Shown: positions 34,013 through 41,802, counted from the first letter of the stretch. The stretch: 64,000 nt of DNA from Enterobacter cloacae (GCF_013375935.1 NZ_CP056117.1:4832592-4896591); one strand, 5' to 3'. Numbers and translations are program-made. Notes: generated by a model from the sequence alone, not told the origin.

Positions 34013-34907
34013 CACGATCCCCCTCGCGCACTTCGATGTAGAGCTTTTCGGTCAGGAACTTATCGAATTTCATGCGGCGCCAGGTCTTCCCGGATTTCTG
34101 GTCTGGTCGGTCTTCAAGCATCCAGCGGCAGTTTTGAGCGATGTAGCGCAGATAGCTTCTGAAACCTTCCATATCCATCGGCTTGCCGTCCAGGTTGCGG
34201 GCAATCTTGTTAGCCTTACCCCAGAAGGTCCGGATCAGATTGCGTCGCTCATCAGTGAGGCATCTCCATCCCCGAGCTTCAGGCAGTTCGTCTTTCAGGC
34301 ATTGCCATACTTCATCGCATGACAAACGGGACTTTTTCTCTTCAGCGGGTTTCTGGTCATTTGCGACATACTTACTACCGTTAGGTAGTAAGTTATTTAA
34401 TATATTGTTATCTGTGGACACTGGCTGGACATCGGCTGGACACTCCACCTCCGCAGGCATTGATATAACTGCGTTTGCGCTGGACACTGGCTGGACATCT
34501 GCTGGACAAAAATTTGACTGATATTCGTCATATTTGACCACTTTTAGAACAGTAAAACGGTTGTTCGATTTGGTGGTGATCATGCCCAGGTTCTGGAATT
34601 TACGGAGCAGTGATTTAACGCGATCAGCGGTCAAACCCGTTTCCATTGCCAGCGTGTTTCGCCCGGTAATGAACTCTCCGCGTTCGCAGATCACATCACC
34701 GACATCAGTCGATACCAGTGTCTGTTCGTGATTAGCACGCAGGAGCAGGTGAACCCATAAATGAGCCGCCTCAGCGTCCTTGTAGAACGGCACATCCATA
34801 ATTTTACGGTGCAGCAAGGCAAACCCCTTACCGCCATTCGTGCGCGGTTTCTGGAGCCTTCTGGCCTCTCTGGCTTCGGCTAAATTGGATACGTTACCCA
34901 CGGCCAC
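34002..34907 (-). CDS. Replication initiator, lambda O / P22 gp18 type
   Basis: 301 aa. N-terminal winged helix (FALLHRKIMDVPFYKDAEAA, TGRNTLAMETGLTADRVKSL) and a C-terminal helical domain with KFDKFLTEKLYIE. The linker carries a repeated peptide CPADVQPVS twice, because the gene contains the iteron cluster of the probable origin. It would bind the iterons and recruit the helicase encoded next. Confidence 0.88.
   Translation of the reverse strand: MAVGNVSNLAEAREARRLQKPRTNGGKGFALLHRKIMDVPFYKDAEAAHLWVHLLLRANHEQTLVSTDVGDVICERGEFITGRNTLAMETGLTADRVKSLLRKFQNLGMITTKSNNRFTVLKVVKYDEYQSNFCPADVQPVSSANAVISMPAEVECPADVQPVSTDNNILNNLLPNGSKYVANDQKPAEEKKSRLSCDEVWQCLKDELPEARGWRCLTDERRNLIRTFWGKANKIARNLDGKPMDMEGFRSYLRYIAQNCRWMLEDRPDQKSGKTWRRMKFDKFLTEKLYIEVREGDRDDR
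34370..34508. repeat. Candidate replication origin: phased iterons in the initiator gene
   Basis: Six TGGACA hexamers in two clusters: 34415, 34426, 34437 and 34481, 34492, 34503, each 11 bp apart (one helical turn); the 28-bp clusters differ at one base and start 66 bp apart. Next to them is a perfect 10-bp inverted repeat (ACTTACTACC, 34370-34379, with 34384-34393) and an AT-rich tract (34394-34410). Lambda ori has the same design inside O. Confidence 0.75.
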
Positions 34908-35040
34908 TCTCCTTACGTTTCAGTTCTTCCAGGATGGCGCGCATCTTCTCTGCCACAATCGGGTTAACCGAGCGGATGAAGCGGTCGCGGGTTATGTTTT
35001 TATGTACAGCGGTATGGTAATAGCGTGGATTTTTTGCCAT
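34894..35040 (-). CDS. Orf48-like small protein between cII-like and O-like genes
   Basis: 48 aa from the ATG at 35040 with a perfect AGGAGG. Basic: MAKNPRYYHTAVHKNITRDR then VAEKMRAILEELKRKESGRG. P22 has a 48-aa gene (orf48) at the same place between c1 and gene 18. The frame is open to 35127, but the downstream start has the far better ribosome site. Overlaps the initiator start. Confidence 0.72.
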   Translation of the reverse strand: MAKNPRYYHTAVHKNITRDRFIRSVNPIVAEKMRAILEELKRKESGRG

Positions 35041-35123
35041 TATTCCTCCTGCAACTACTGTCGTTTTTGCACCAGAAAGTCGGTTCTGTTCGCGCAGACC
35101 GGCTTTCGCCATTTCTGTAGTTC

Positions 35124-35669
35124 TCACATGACCCCCAGCATCGACGTGACCATCGTCATCAGCGGCCCTACCTGCTCCGGCATGAGGCGGAACAGCGACG
35201 CTATACCCTCGCTAACCTCTTTCAGCTTCTGATGCTCTGGAGCGTCAAGCAGCACAGCCTGTTTAGCCTCGGCACACTCTTTCATCGCAGTAGCGATCAG
35301 CGACATCGTGTCGTTCTGCGGCGCCAGGCGGTTGCGGTATTCCAGCGGCATCACGGACATAATTGCCGGTGCCAGCTGGCGAATGTTGTTGGCGGCGTAC
35401 TCGGTGTCGCCATCGATCCAGCGAAACACTTTCTGCATCTGACGGTGCGAGTCGGTCGGGATATCCAGCCCGGTGCCGCCGGTAGCCCGCCACTCTTCAA
35501 CAATCAGCGCAGCGACAAATTCACGGCTGCGGCAGTCAGCTGCCCAGGCGCGAACAGCTGCGCGGATCCCATCGATGTTTAACGCCTTGGAATCAGGTTC
35601 CCGGCGATTCTGGTAAATCATCGGCGACACCGATAATTTGGTATTTTGTTGGTACGCAAGTGAATGCAT
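35124..35669 (-). CDS. YdaT/CII-like transcription regulator
   Basis: 181 aa (AAAGGG before the ATG at 35669). The middle reads TDSHRQMQKVFRWIDGDTEY then IRQLAPAIMSVMPLEYRNRL, the YdaT family pattern; YdaT of the Rac prophage is considered a functional CII counterpart. The gene follows the cro-like gene as cII follows cro. It would activate lysogeny promoters; the C-terminal part is helical. Confidence 0.78.
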   Translation of the reverse strand: MHSLAYQQNTKLSVSPMIYQNRREPDSKALNIDGIRAAVRAWAADCRSREFVAALIVEEWRATGGTGLDIPTDSHRQMQKVFRWIDGDTEYAANNIRQLAPAIMSVMPLEYRNRLAPQNDTMSLIATAMKECAEAKQAVLLDAPEHQKLKEVSEGIASLFRLMPEQVGPLMTMVTSMLGVM

Positions 35670-35698
35670 TGCTTTCCCTTTCGTGGTTAGGGCCGCCG

Positions 35699-35950
35699 TT
35701 AAGCGGCATGGTTGTCAGGGTGTGGAAAGATGGACGGCAGGTCCGGGCGGAATTCATGAGCCTGGATTTCACCACCAACCGCTTTCACCAGTTCAGGAAC
35801 GTGAACCGGGGAGATGCGTTTCTTTCCGTTAAGCCAGTCACAGATAGTGGACTGGGCTTTGCCGCAACGTTTTGCCAGTTCTTTTTGGCTGCCAGCGATG
35901 GCGATCGCTTTCTCTACTGCGGAGTTCTTCTCTACTGTTGGGGTTTTCAT
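35699..35950 (-). CDS. Cro-like repressor, YdaS type
   Basis: 83 aa from the ATG at 35950 (GAGGTG upstream). IAIAGSQKELAKRCGKAQST followed by ICDWLNGKKRISP is a helix-turn-helix of the Cro/YdaS family. First gene of the leftward early operon, divergent from cI, so it should bind the operators in between and limit cI. Confidence 0.85.
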   Translation of the reverse strand: MKTPTVEKNSAVEKAIAIAGSQKELAKRCGKAQSTICDWLNGKKRISPVHVPELVKAVGGEIQAHEFRPDLPSIFPHPDNHAA

Positions 35951-35977
35951 AATCACCTCAGCTATCAGTTTAAAGCG

Positions 35978-36051
35978 ATTATGGTTATCACTTTAGCGAA
36001 TGTCAATCGCATAGGCGATTTTTTGCTAAATAATCGCTTGAGCGATAGAGT
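35978..36051. promoter_or_regulatory. PR/PRM and right operators
   Basis: PR (leftward): -35 TTGACA (36001-36006, complement), 17-bp spacer, -10 CATAAT (35978-35983). PRM (rightward): -35 TTGCTA (36023-36028), 17 bp, -10 TAGAGT (36046-36051). Operators AATCGC-N4-GCGATT at 36005-36020 and AATCGC-N4-GCGATA at 36032-36047; a third, looser AAAGCGAT...ATCACTTT site lies at about 35972-35994 over the PR -10. Confidence 0.82.
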
Positions 36052-36077
36052 TAAAGGAGTCATTAACAGAGGTGAAT

Positions 36078-36770
36078 ATGGGATTCTCGGAGCGCTTAGC
36101 GCAGGCAATGGAAAGCGCTGGATATACACAGGGTCGATTAGCTAAAGAGGTCGACATGGCTCAGTCCAGCGTACACAAGTTACTCAAGAATGCTAAAGGC
36201 TCTCGAAAAACCGTTGAGATTGCCTCTGTACTTGGTGTTCGTCCTGAATGGCTTTCTACTGGTGAGGGGGAAATGGCTGCCGGTGGCGTCAGGGAGTCAA
36301 CTGCGCTATACCAGGTTAAGCCGTCACTGAATGGGATTTATCGCGTGGATGTACTCGACGTTAAAGCCAGTGCTGGTCCGGGCACGCTGGTCACGAGCGA
36401 TTTCATTGAAACTATCCGGGCCATCGAATACACAACTGAACAGGCGCGCGCTTTGTTTGGCAACCGGCCAGCTACGCACGTTAAGGTCATTACCGTAAAT
36501 GGCGACAGCATGGATGGGACGATTTCGCCTGGAGATCAGATCTTCGTTGATACCGGCGTTACGCATTTTGACGGTGATGGGGTTTATGTGTTTGTCTTTG
36601 GCAAAACTCTCCATGTAAAGCGGCTTCAGATGCAGCGTGACCGACTGGCAGTAATATCCGATAACCCCATTTACGAAAAATGGTACGTCGAACCTGAGGA
36701 TGAGGACGCTTTCTACGTGATGGCCAAGGTGTTGCTCAGACAGTCCATCGACTATAAGCGCTTCGCATAG
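36078..36770 (+). CDS. cI: CI-type prophage repressor (S24 peptidase)
   Basis: 230 aa from the ATG at 36078 (AGAGG upstream). N-terminal HTH (GYTQGRLAKEVDMAQSSVHK). C-terminal S24 domain: cleavage site A99-G100 in KASAGPG, catalytic Ser144 in NGDSMDGTI and Lys181 in LHVKRLQ. It should therefore be inactivated by RecA-stimulated self-cleavage, giving SOS induction, in line with the LexA box at the other end of the phage. It binds the AATCGC-type operators on both sides. Confidence 0.92.
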   Translation: MGFSERLAQAMESAGYTQGRLAKEVDMAQSSVHKLLKNAKGSRKTVEIASVLGVRPEWLSTGEGEMAAGGVRESTALYQVKPSLNGIYRVDVLDVKASAGPGTLVTSDFIETIRAIEYTTEQARALFGNRPATHVKVITVNGDSMDGTISPGDQIFVDTGVTHFDGDGVYVFVFGKTLHVKRLQMQRDRLAVISDNPIYEKWYVEPEDEDAFYVMAKVLLRQSIDYKRFA

Positions 36771-36783
36771 CCCGGCACCCGGG

Positions 36784-37156
36784 CTAGCATCTCCAACCCT
36801 CTTTAATCAGCTTCTCGCGTATATCCTCAATGCGCTGGTAGTCCTTTCTTTTTTTCAAAATCACTGACAGCTGTGAGAAGCCATAATGTGACGGCGGATA
36901 AAATTCGCTGGGATATTTATTTCCAGTTAACGACTCGTATTCTTCCACCCTTTTGTCATGAGCATGACGCAAAGCTGGGAACGCCAATTCAGATAGAGCA
37001 ATCATCTGCTCGCATAAATGCTCTGCCCTTGCGAGGTTATCGCCCCCCCCTCATCTTGTAAAATTTCTTGATATCCTCCTGAAGTCCAAAGTGAACCTGA
37101 ACGATCTGCTCTGGGCTTAGCCAGCGGAGCTTATCAACCCATTCTTTATGGTCCAT
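36784..37156 (-). pseudogene. Accessory gene convergent with cI, frameshifted at a G8 run
   Basis: The start frame (ATG at 37156) reads MDHKEWVDKLRWLSPEQIVQ... to KMRGG, and meets a stop; the next frame continues DNLARAEHLCEQMIALSELA... to KLIKEGWRC (stop 36784). The break is at eight G (37043-37050, C on the plus strand); seven would restore a 123-aa protein. It lies between cI and PL, where lambdoid phages carry lysogen-expressed exclusion genes. A C-to-G hairpin at 36769-36785 separates it from cI. Function unknown. Confidence 0.65.
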
Positions 37157-37208
37157 ACGTATCCCCCTCCAAAAAAATCAGCATACCACGTAAATAAATT
37201 TCAATAAA

Positions 37209-37295
37209 AATCGCTTTAACAATCATGCAATTATCACCTTATCGATGATAAATATCGTTTTGGCGATTGACTCAAATAATCGCTTTAGCTATTGT
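37209..37295 (+). promoter_or_regulatory. PL promoter and left operators
   Basis: Promoter: -35 TTGACT (37267-37272), 17-bp spacer, -10 TATTGT (37290-37295). Operators of the same type as at PR: TATCGT-N4-GCGATT at 37253-37268 and AATCGC-N4-GCTATT at 37278-37293, overlapping the -35 and -10; a half-site AATCGC at 37209-37214. CI and Cro should repress the rightward early transcript here. Confidence 0.78.
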
Positions 37296-37677
37296 TAGCT
37301 CATCGAAACGAAACATCGACAGCTGAGCGAAGTTAGCCAGCGGCGGACAGCAAGTCGCCTGCTTTTTAACAACATGCAGATTTACAGCGTCAATGACCTG
37401 TTTAGACCCTTACACGAAAAACGTGCTGTATCACCGGGTGCGATCCGGTCGGTGAGAGAGTATCCCCGCGCGAGAGCGAGAACGGCGTGAGAACGGGCAA
37501 CACTGGCAGGGAGCTGGCGCTGATTCAACTTAGAGGAGTGATTCCAATGAAGCACTAAAGCGGACAGACCGCACTTTCAAGCCGCAGTAATGATGCGGCC
37601 CCGAGTCTCCACGAGAGAGCCAGACGCAGGTCCGAACTGCGACATACCGCTGGTCAGGGTTAATCGAGGAAAAGGGT

Positions 37678-37840
37678 ATGCCGGTAAAGCAGCGCGAACG
37701 CCAGACGCGCGCCGGTTATGAGCGGCGATGAGCGACAAGGTCTCAAGGGCATGAGCGCGGCCACTGCGAGAGTGTGGCGAAGTACCACAGGAGTGTTTTG
37801 GGGTGTGGTGGCGGTGTCCTCAAGCGAGGTGCAACGCTAG
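37678..37840 (+). CDS. Chain of three overlapping mini-ORFs
   Basis: Three short frames linked by ATGA overlaps: 37678-37731 (MPVKQRERQTRAGYERR, Arg-rich, AAGGG upstream), 37728-37754 (8 aa) and 37751-37840 (29 aa, with a hydrophobic GVFWGVVAV core). The first looks like the arginine-rich RNA-binding tip of N-type proteins, but is far too short to be a complete N. Expression is not shown. Confidence 0.35.
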
Positions 37841-38094
37841 CAGAGCGATAAGACCTGAGAACCAGCTGGGCCAGTTGTGTAAAGGCCAATACGACAATAG
37901 GGCGTTCAGGAAATAAGTGAGAGTAGCGACTCAGTGCCAATCCACCACACCGACCAAAACATTTCTCCCGCATCAGCGGGTAACGACAGAGCCAGCCTCA
38001 AGCACCGGGCGCCGATGCTTGGTGATGGTAATACTGCCATCTCAACCGCACAGGAGACGATGATCCTGTTCTGGTTGGATTGGAAAAGTCTTCT

Positions 38095-38121
38095 TTGCCC
38101 GCCAGCGCGCGGGCATTTTTT
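38095..38121 (+). terminator. Terminator at the end of the leader
   Basis: Stem GCCCGC/GCGGGC followed by T7 on the plus strand, just before the ribosome site of the 106-aa gene. Readthrough is needed for all genes to the right, which fits antitermination from PL. Confidence 0.8.
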
Positions 38122-38131
38122 TGGAGGTTGC

Positions 38132-38452
38132 ATGTTTGCTACTGACATCTCACTGAAATACGGCACTCATCAGCCAGAGACGATTCTGGAAACAATGCCG
38201 ATTGAAGAAGCCTCCGAAATCATCAAGGAGAAGCTTCGTGATGAAGTGCGCCAGGAACTCGAGTGCGAGTATGGCGATCGCCTTTATGAGGCTGAAGAAG
38301 AGGCATCAAACTGGGAAAGCAGAGCTGACGACTATGAAAGCGATGCAACTTGCCTGGCTAAAGCCATAAGAGAGGCTTTTGAATCTGCCAGCTTTGAAGA
38401 TGCAAAGGTGATCCTCGAGCGAGCGATGCACGACCACAAAGACTATTTCTGA
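38132..38452 (+). CDS. Early protein, 106 aa, acidic
   Basis: ATG at 38132 with GGAGG. Reads MFATDISLKYGTHQPETILE, then a Glu-rich helical region (EYGDRLYEAEEEASNWESRA). The frame is open upstream through the terminator stem (possible ATG at 38060 with AGGAG), but the start after the terminator is preferred. Function unknown; a plus-strand terminator follows. Confidence 0.7.
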   Translation: MFATDISLKYGTHQPETILETMPIEEASEIIKEKLRDEVRQELECEYGDRLYEAEEEASNWESRADDYESDATCLAKAIREAFESASFEDAKVILERAMHDHKDYF

Positions 38453-38454
38453 AG

Positions 38455-38476
38455 ACCCGCCACGGCGGGTTTTTTC
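38455..38476 (+). terminator. Intrinsic terminator
   Basis: Stem ACCCGCC/GGCGGGT with T7, right after the 106-aa gene. The next 135 bp hold only a 21-codon frame (38510-38575) of doubtful value. Confidence 0.85.
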
Positions 38477-38611
38477 ATACCTCAGTCGCTTCACCGAGGC
38501 GGCTTAGTTATGACAACCGGCGGCCATCCACCGCCCATTGAAACACTGAATAAATGCGTTGAAGTCTTGTATTAACCGTTCCGTTCGCCGCGATAAGGCC
38601 AAGAGGAAATC

Positions 38612-38740
38612 ATGGTAAACCAGCAGCAGATCAGAGAGGCCCAACGGCTCGCGTCGTTCGCAGTTCTCCATCGCAATGCTCCGGCGTGGGAAGAAGCAAA
38701 GCGCCTTTACGCCGTCGCCATCGGGAGGACCCTTCACTGA
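38612..38740 (+). CDS. Small protein, 42 aa
   Basis: MVNQQQIREAQRLASFAVLH then RNAPAWEEAKRLYAVAIGRT. AGAGG precedes the ATG at 38612; the stop overlaps the next start (TGATG). Helical; function unknown. Confidence 0.65.
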   Translation: MVNQQQIREAQRLASFAVLHRNAPAWEEAKRLYAVAIGRTLH

Positions 38741-38937
38741 TGGAAACTTTATTCGCACTCGCCCTGACCGTGGCAATGACCAACGGTGATTATCAGGATG
38801 TCATTCTCGGTGTATACGACAGCCAGCAGGAATGCAGCCAGGCAGCTACAGAGCAAAAAGTTTCAGCTGAGTGCTGGCCGGTAGAAAGCATCCTCCGCAA
38901 CGGCGAGTTCCCGGCGAAAGACATCGCGCAGCAGTAA
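38740..38937 (+). CDS. DUF1482 family protein
   Basis: 65 aa. METLFALALTVAMTNGDYQD, then VYDSQQECSQAATEQ and CWPVESI fit DUF1482, small early proteins of lambdoid phages with a hydrophobic start that may be a signal or membrane segment. Function unknown. Confidence 0.78.
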   Translation: METLFALALTVAMTNGDYQDVILGVYDSQQECSQAATEQKVSAECWPVESILRNGEFPAKDIAQQ

Positions 38938-39007
38938 CCACCCTGTTCAACCGATCGGCCTGGCTTTTTGCGGGCGGGATCTGCACATCCAAATTTCAGG
39001 AGAAACC

Positions 39008-39976
39008 ATGAGCGAAGTAACGGACTTAACTGTCATCGAAATCATGCCGGAGCAGGCGCCAGTGCTTTACGTGGCTGGCGGCCTTGACGCTTACCTCGAT
39101 CAAATCCGCCAGGCAGTAAACGAAGTGCCGGACCTGTCCACGAAGAAAGGTCGTGACAGGGTCGCCTCTCTGGCGGCGCAGGTGTCCCGCAGCAAGACGG
39201 CAATCGAAAAGCCGGGCCGTGAGTACCTGAAGCGCCTGAAAGAGGCTGTGCGTCCGGCTGAGGCCGAAATTAAGAGATTCGTTGATGCCTGCGACGAGCT
39301 GCGCGATGCGACCCGCCGCCCACTCACCGAATGGGAAGCCGAGCAGGAACGCATTAAGGCTGAAGAAGCCATGAACGCGCTGCACGCCGAAGCGCTGGTG
39401 ATGAACGAAGAGTTTGACCGCCAGCGTGCCGCGCAGATCGAAGCAGACCACGAAATAGCTCTGCTGATGAATGAAAAGTTTGACCGTGACCGCGAAGAGC
39501 AGCGCCGCTTGGCGGAACAGGCTCAGCGTGAGCACGAAGAGCGCATTAAGCGCGAAGCGGCAGAACAAGCCCGCCGCGATGCCGAAGCGAAGCACAAAGC
39601 GGAGATTGAAGCCGCAGCGCGCCGTGAAGTCGAAGAGAAAGCCCGCGCTGAGCTGGCGGAACGCCAGCGCATTGAGGTTGAACAGCGTGCGGCACGCGAG
39701 AAGCAGGAAGCGGAAGAGCGTGCACGACGCGAAAAAGAAGAAGCCGTTGCCGCGGAGCGCCGCCGTCAGGAAGAAGCAGAGGCGGCCCGTCTGGCCGAAG
39801 AGCAGCGTAAAGCCGAAGAAGAAGCGCGCCGCGCCGCAGACAAAGAGCACCGCCGCACCGTCAATCGTCGCGTTATCGCCGACCTGATAGCTCAGGGCAT
39901 ACCCGAAGAATTCGCGCAGAAAGCACTGTTGGCGATCGCTGGCGGCAAAGTGCAGGACGCGCACATCAAATATTGA
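39008..39976 (+). CDS. Long charged helical protein (TolA-like composition)
   Basis: 322 aa. Residues 1-110 form a helical domain (STKKGRDRVASLAAQVSRSK); residues ~115-290 are a continuous Ala/Arg/Glu-rich helix, hence the frequent 'TolA-like' name, which reflects composition only. Two repeated units (VMNEEFDRQRAAQIEADHE, LMNEKFDRDREEQRRLAEQ) show an internal duplication. The end (RRVIADLIAQGIPEEFAQKA) is a conserved small module. It opens the recombination operon. Confidence 0.75.
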   Translation: MSEVTDLTVIEIMPEQAPVLYVAGGLDAYLDQIRQAVNEVPDLSTKKGRDRVASLAAQVSRSKTAIEKPGREYLKRLKEAVRPAEAEIKRFVDACDELRDATRRPLTEWEAEQERIKAEEAMNALHAEALVMNEEFDRQRAAQIEADHEIALLMNEKFDRDREEQRRLAEQAQREHEERIKREAAEQARRDAEAKHKAEIEAAARREVEEKARAELAERQRIEVEQRAAREKQEAEERARREKEEAVAAERRRQEEAEAARLAEEQRKAEEEARRAADKEHRRTVNRRVIADLIAQGIPEEFAQKALLAIAGGKVQDAHIKY

Positions 39977-39984
39977 GGTGATTC

Positions 39985-40182
39985 ATGAATATTACATGCG
40001 AGTGCGTAGACATGCGCACGTCCGTCGGCCCCCACAACACCATCAAAGTTGAGATGGAAGGCGTTGTCCTGGCCGGCACCGTTAAAACCCGTGACGTACT
40101 CCCCCAGCTCGACGGCGCAGAAGTCATCGAGTGGCTGGCTGAGCAGGGTTACATCATCACTCATCAGGAGCGTGCAGCATGA
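39985..40182 (+). CDS. Small phage protein, 65 aa
   Basis: MNITCECVDMRTSVGPHNTI then VLPQLDGAEVIEWLAEQGYI, a small alpha/beta pattern seen beside recombination genes. The stop overlaps the next start (ATGA). Function unknown. Confidence 0.7.
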   Translation: MNITCECVDMRTSVGPHNTIKVEMEGVVLAGTVKTRDVLPQLDGAEVIEWLAEQGYIITHQERAA

Positions 40183-40337
40183 CAGCGGCAGAACGGTGGG
40201 ATGAAGAGTCGTTCCTTCGCCTTATGCGCGACGTGATACCAGAAAAGCCAGAGAGCGATGACGAGCCAGTAAATCTGGCAGCCGAGCGGCAGAACCCGAT
40301 GATTAGCTGGGATGAATTTGCCGGTAATTTTAATTAA
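40179..40337 (+). CDS. Small acidic protein, 52 aa
   Basis: MTAAERWDEESFLRLMRDVI, then PEKPESDDEPVN and MISWDEFAGNFN. Coupled to the gene before it. Too short for the ORF size used in many searches; acidic, function unknown. Confidence 0.65.
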   Translation: MTAAERWDEESFLRLMRDVIPEKPESDDEPVNLAAERQNPMISWDEFAGNFN

Positions 40338-40348
40338 GTGAGATTGCT

Positions 40349-41215
40349 ATGAAATTCGAAAAAGCCATGAGGAAGAAAGCCAAGCTACGGCTGGCACTTA
40401 CCGGGCCAAGCGGTTCAGGGAAAACCTATAGCGCGCTGATGATATGCAAAAGCATGGGTGGAAAAACAGCGGTTATTGATACCGAAAAGGGAAGCGCATC
40501 ACTCTACTCCAATGAATTTGATTTCGATGTACTGGAATTGGATCCCCCATTCAGTCCTGAGAGATTTATTGAAGCCATTGGCGCTGCGGAAGCGGCGGGT
40601 TACGACAACCTCGTCATCGACTCAATCTCGCATGAATGGAGCGGCGTTGGTGGCTGCCTTGATGATCTGGACACCATTGCCAAAACAAAATTTAAGGGTA
40701 ACACCCACGCTGCCTGGAGCGCATTAACCCCACGTCATCGCAAGTTTCTTGACGCCATTCTTCGTGTTAATTGCCACTTAGTGGCCACCATGCGTAGCAA
40801 AACGGAAACAGCACAACAGGAAGGAAGCAAAAAGGTTGTGAAGCTGGGGATGAAGACTGAGCAACGAGACGGCGTTGAATATGAATTTACCACCGTCCTC
40901 GACATCAACCATGAAACTCACACAGCTACAGCGTCAAAAGATCGTACCGGTTTGTTCTCAAATGCTGATTACACGGTGCTGGACGAGACGGTTGGCAAGC
41001 GGCTTATGGGGTGACTGAACGATGGTCGTTCTAAAGCCGAAATAGACCTTGCACACTTTATCACTACAGCAGAGTCGGCACCTTCTTTCGAACAACTGAA
41101 ATCGGCCTGGGCCGAGGCCTTCAGAACATTACGAGACACGCCAGAGCAGGCGAAAGCTCAGGAAGTATATGAGGCCAGAAAGGCAGAATTAACCGGCAAT
41201 GAACAGGTGGCGTAA
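40349..41215 (+). pseudogene. Sak4-like RecA-fold ATPase with in-frame TGA
   Basis: The frame is interrupted by TGA at 41012-41014. Residues 1-221: Walker A GPSGSGKT (19-26), Walker B NLVIDSIS, and FEFTTV-type core of phage RecA-like ATPases that partner with SSB in recombination. After the stop the same frame continues naturally for 66 codons (LNDGRSKAEIDLAHFITTAE...) to the TAA at 41213. TGA probably replaces TGG. The 221-aa product keeps the ATPase core and may still work; readthrough or a sequencing error are alternatives. Confidence 0.8.
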
Positions 41216-41794
41216 ATGGCTAGCAAAGGCGTTAACAAAGTGATCCTCGTCGGCAACCTCGGGCAAGACCCAGAGGTCCGCTATCTTCCATCCGGCGGCG
41301 CAGTATGCAGCCTGACGCTGGCGACATCGGAGTCATGGCGAGATAAAGCCACCGGCGAGCTCAAAGAGCAAACGGAATGGCACCGCGTCGTTCTGTTCGG
41401 AAAGTTGGCCGAGGTGGCTGGAGAATACCTGCGCAAGGGCTCTCAGGTTTATATCGAGGGCCAACTGCGCACCCGAAAATGGACAGATCAGGCAGGCACC
41501 GAGAAGTACACCACTGAGGTGGTGGTCAACGTCGGCGGCACCATGCAAATGCTCGGGGGGCGACAGGGTGGTGGCGCACCAGCAGGTGGTGACCGACAGA
41601 GTAGCAACCAGTCGCAACAAAGTGGTGGACAGCGTCAGCAGCAACAGCGATCGCAACATGGTGGTGAGCCAGGAGGGTGGGGAACCCCACAGCAAGCGCA
41701 GGGACAGCAAGATGCCCCAATGGACTTCGACGACGATATTCCGTTTGCTCCGGTAACCCTGCCCTTCCCTCGCCACACTATTCACGCAATTTAA
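41216..41794 (+). CDS. ssb: Single-stranded DNA-binding protein
   Basis: 192 aa. OB fold in residues 1-110 ([40 protein letters not shown]), then a Gly/Gln-rich linker. The acidic tip MDFDDDIPF, normally the last residues, is followed by 15 more ([15 protein letters not shown]). It directly follows the Sak4-like gene (TAAATG), a recurrent pair in phage recombination. Confidence 0.93.
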   Translation: MASKGVNKVILVGNLGQDPEVRYLPSGGAVCSLTLATSESWRDKATGELKEQTEWHRVVLFGKLAEVAGEYLRKGSQVYIEGQLRTRKWTDQAGTEKYTTEVVVNVGGTMQMLGGRQGGGAPAGGDRQSSNQSQQSGGQRQQQQRSQHGGEPGGWGTPQQAQGQQDAPMDFDDDIPFAPVTLPFPRHTIHAI

Positions 41795-41802
41795 GGATGA
41801 AC

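Larger units (their letters stand above)
37300..38131 (+). promoter_or_regulatory. Long untranslated leader of the PL transcript
   Basis: About 830 bp without a normal gene. In order: boxA-like TGCTTTTTAACA (37360-37371); hairpin CACG-A5-CGTG (37413-37425); CACC/GGTG-based hairpin near 37432; a three-codon ORF with a strong AGGAG (37547-37558); hairpin GCCGCA/TGCGGC near 37580; the mini-ORF chain at 37678-37840; and a terminator at 38095-38121. It could be an RNA-based antitermination region (put or nut type) or a regulatory RNA. Confidence 0.5.

Noticed and set aside
37934..38131. 5' extension of the 106-aa gene through the leader
   Set aside because: It would cross the terminator stem; the ATG at 38132 has its own GGAGG. 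An ATG at 38060 cannot be fully excluded.
39026..39964. 312-codon minus-strand frame opposite the charged helical protein
   Set aside because: It is the antisense shadow of a highly biased Ala/Arg/Glu-rich gene; no ribosome site, and the product is Phe/Leu-rich without a family.
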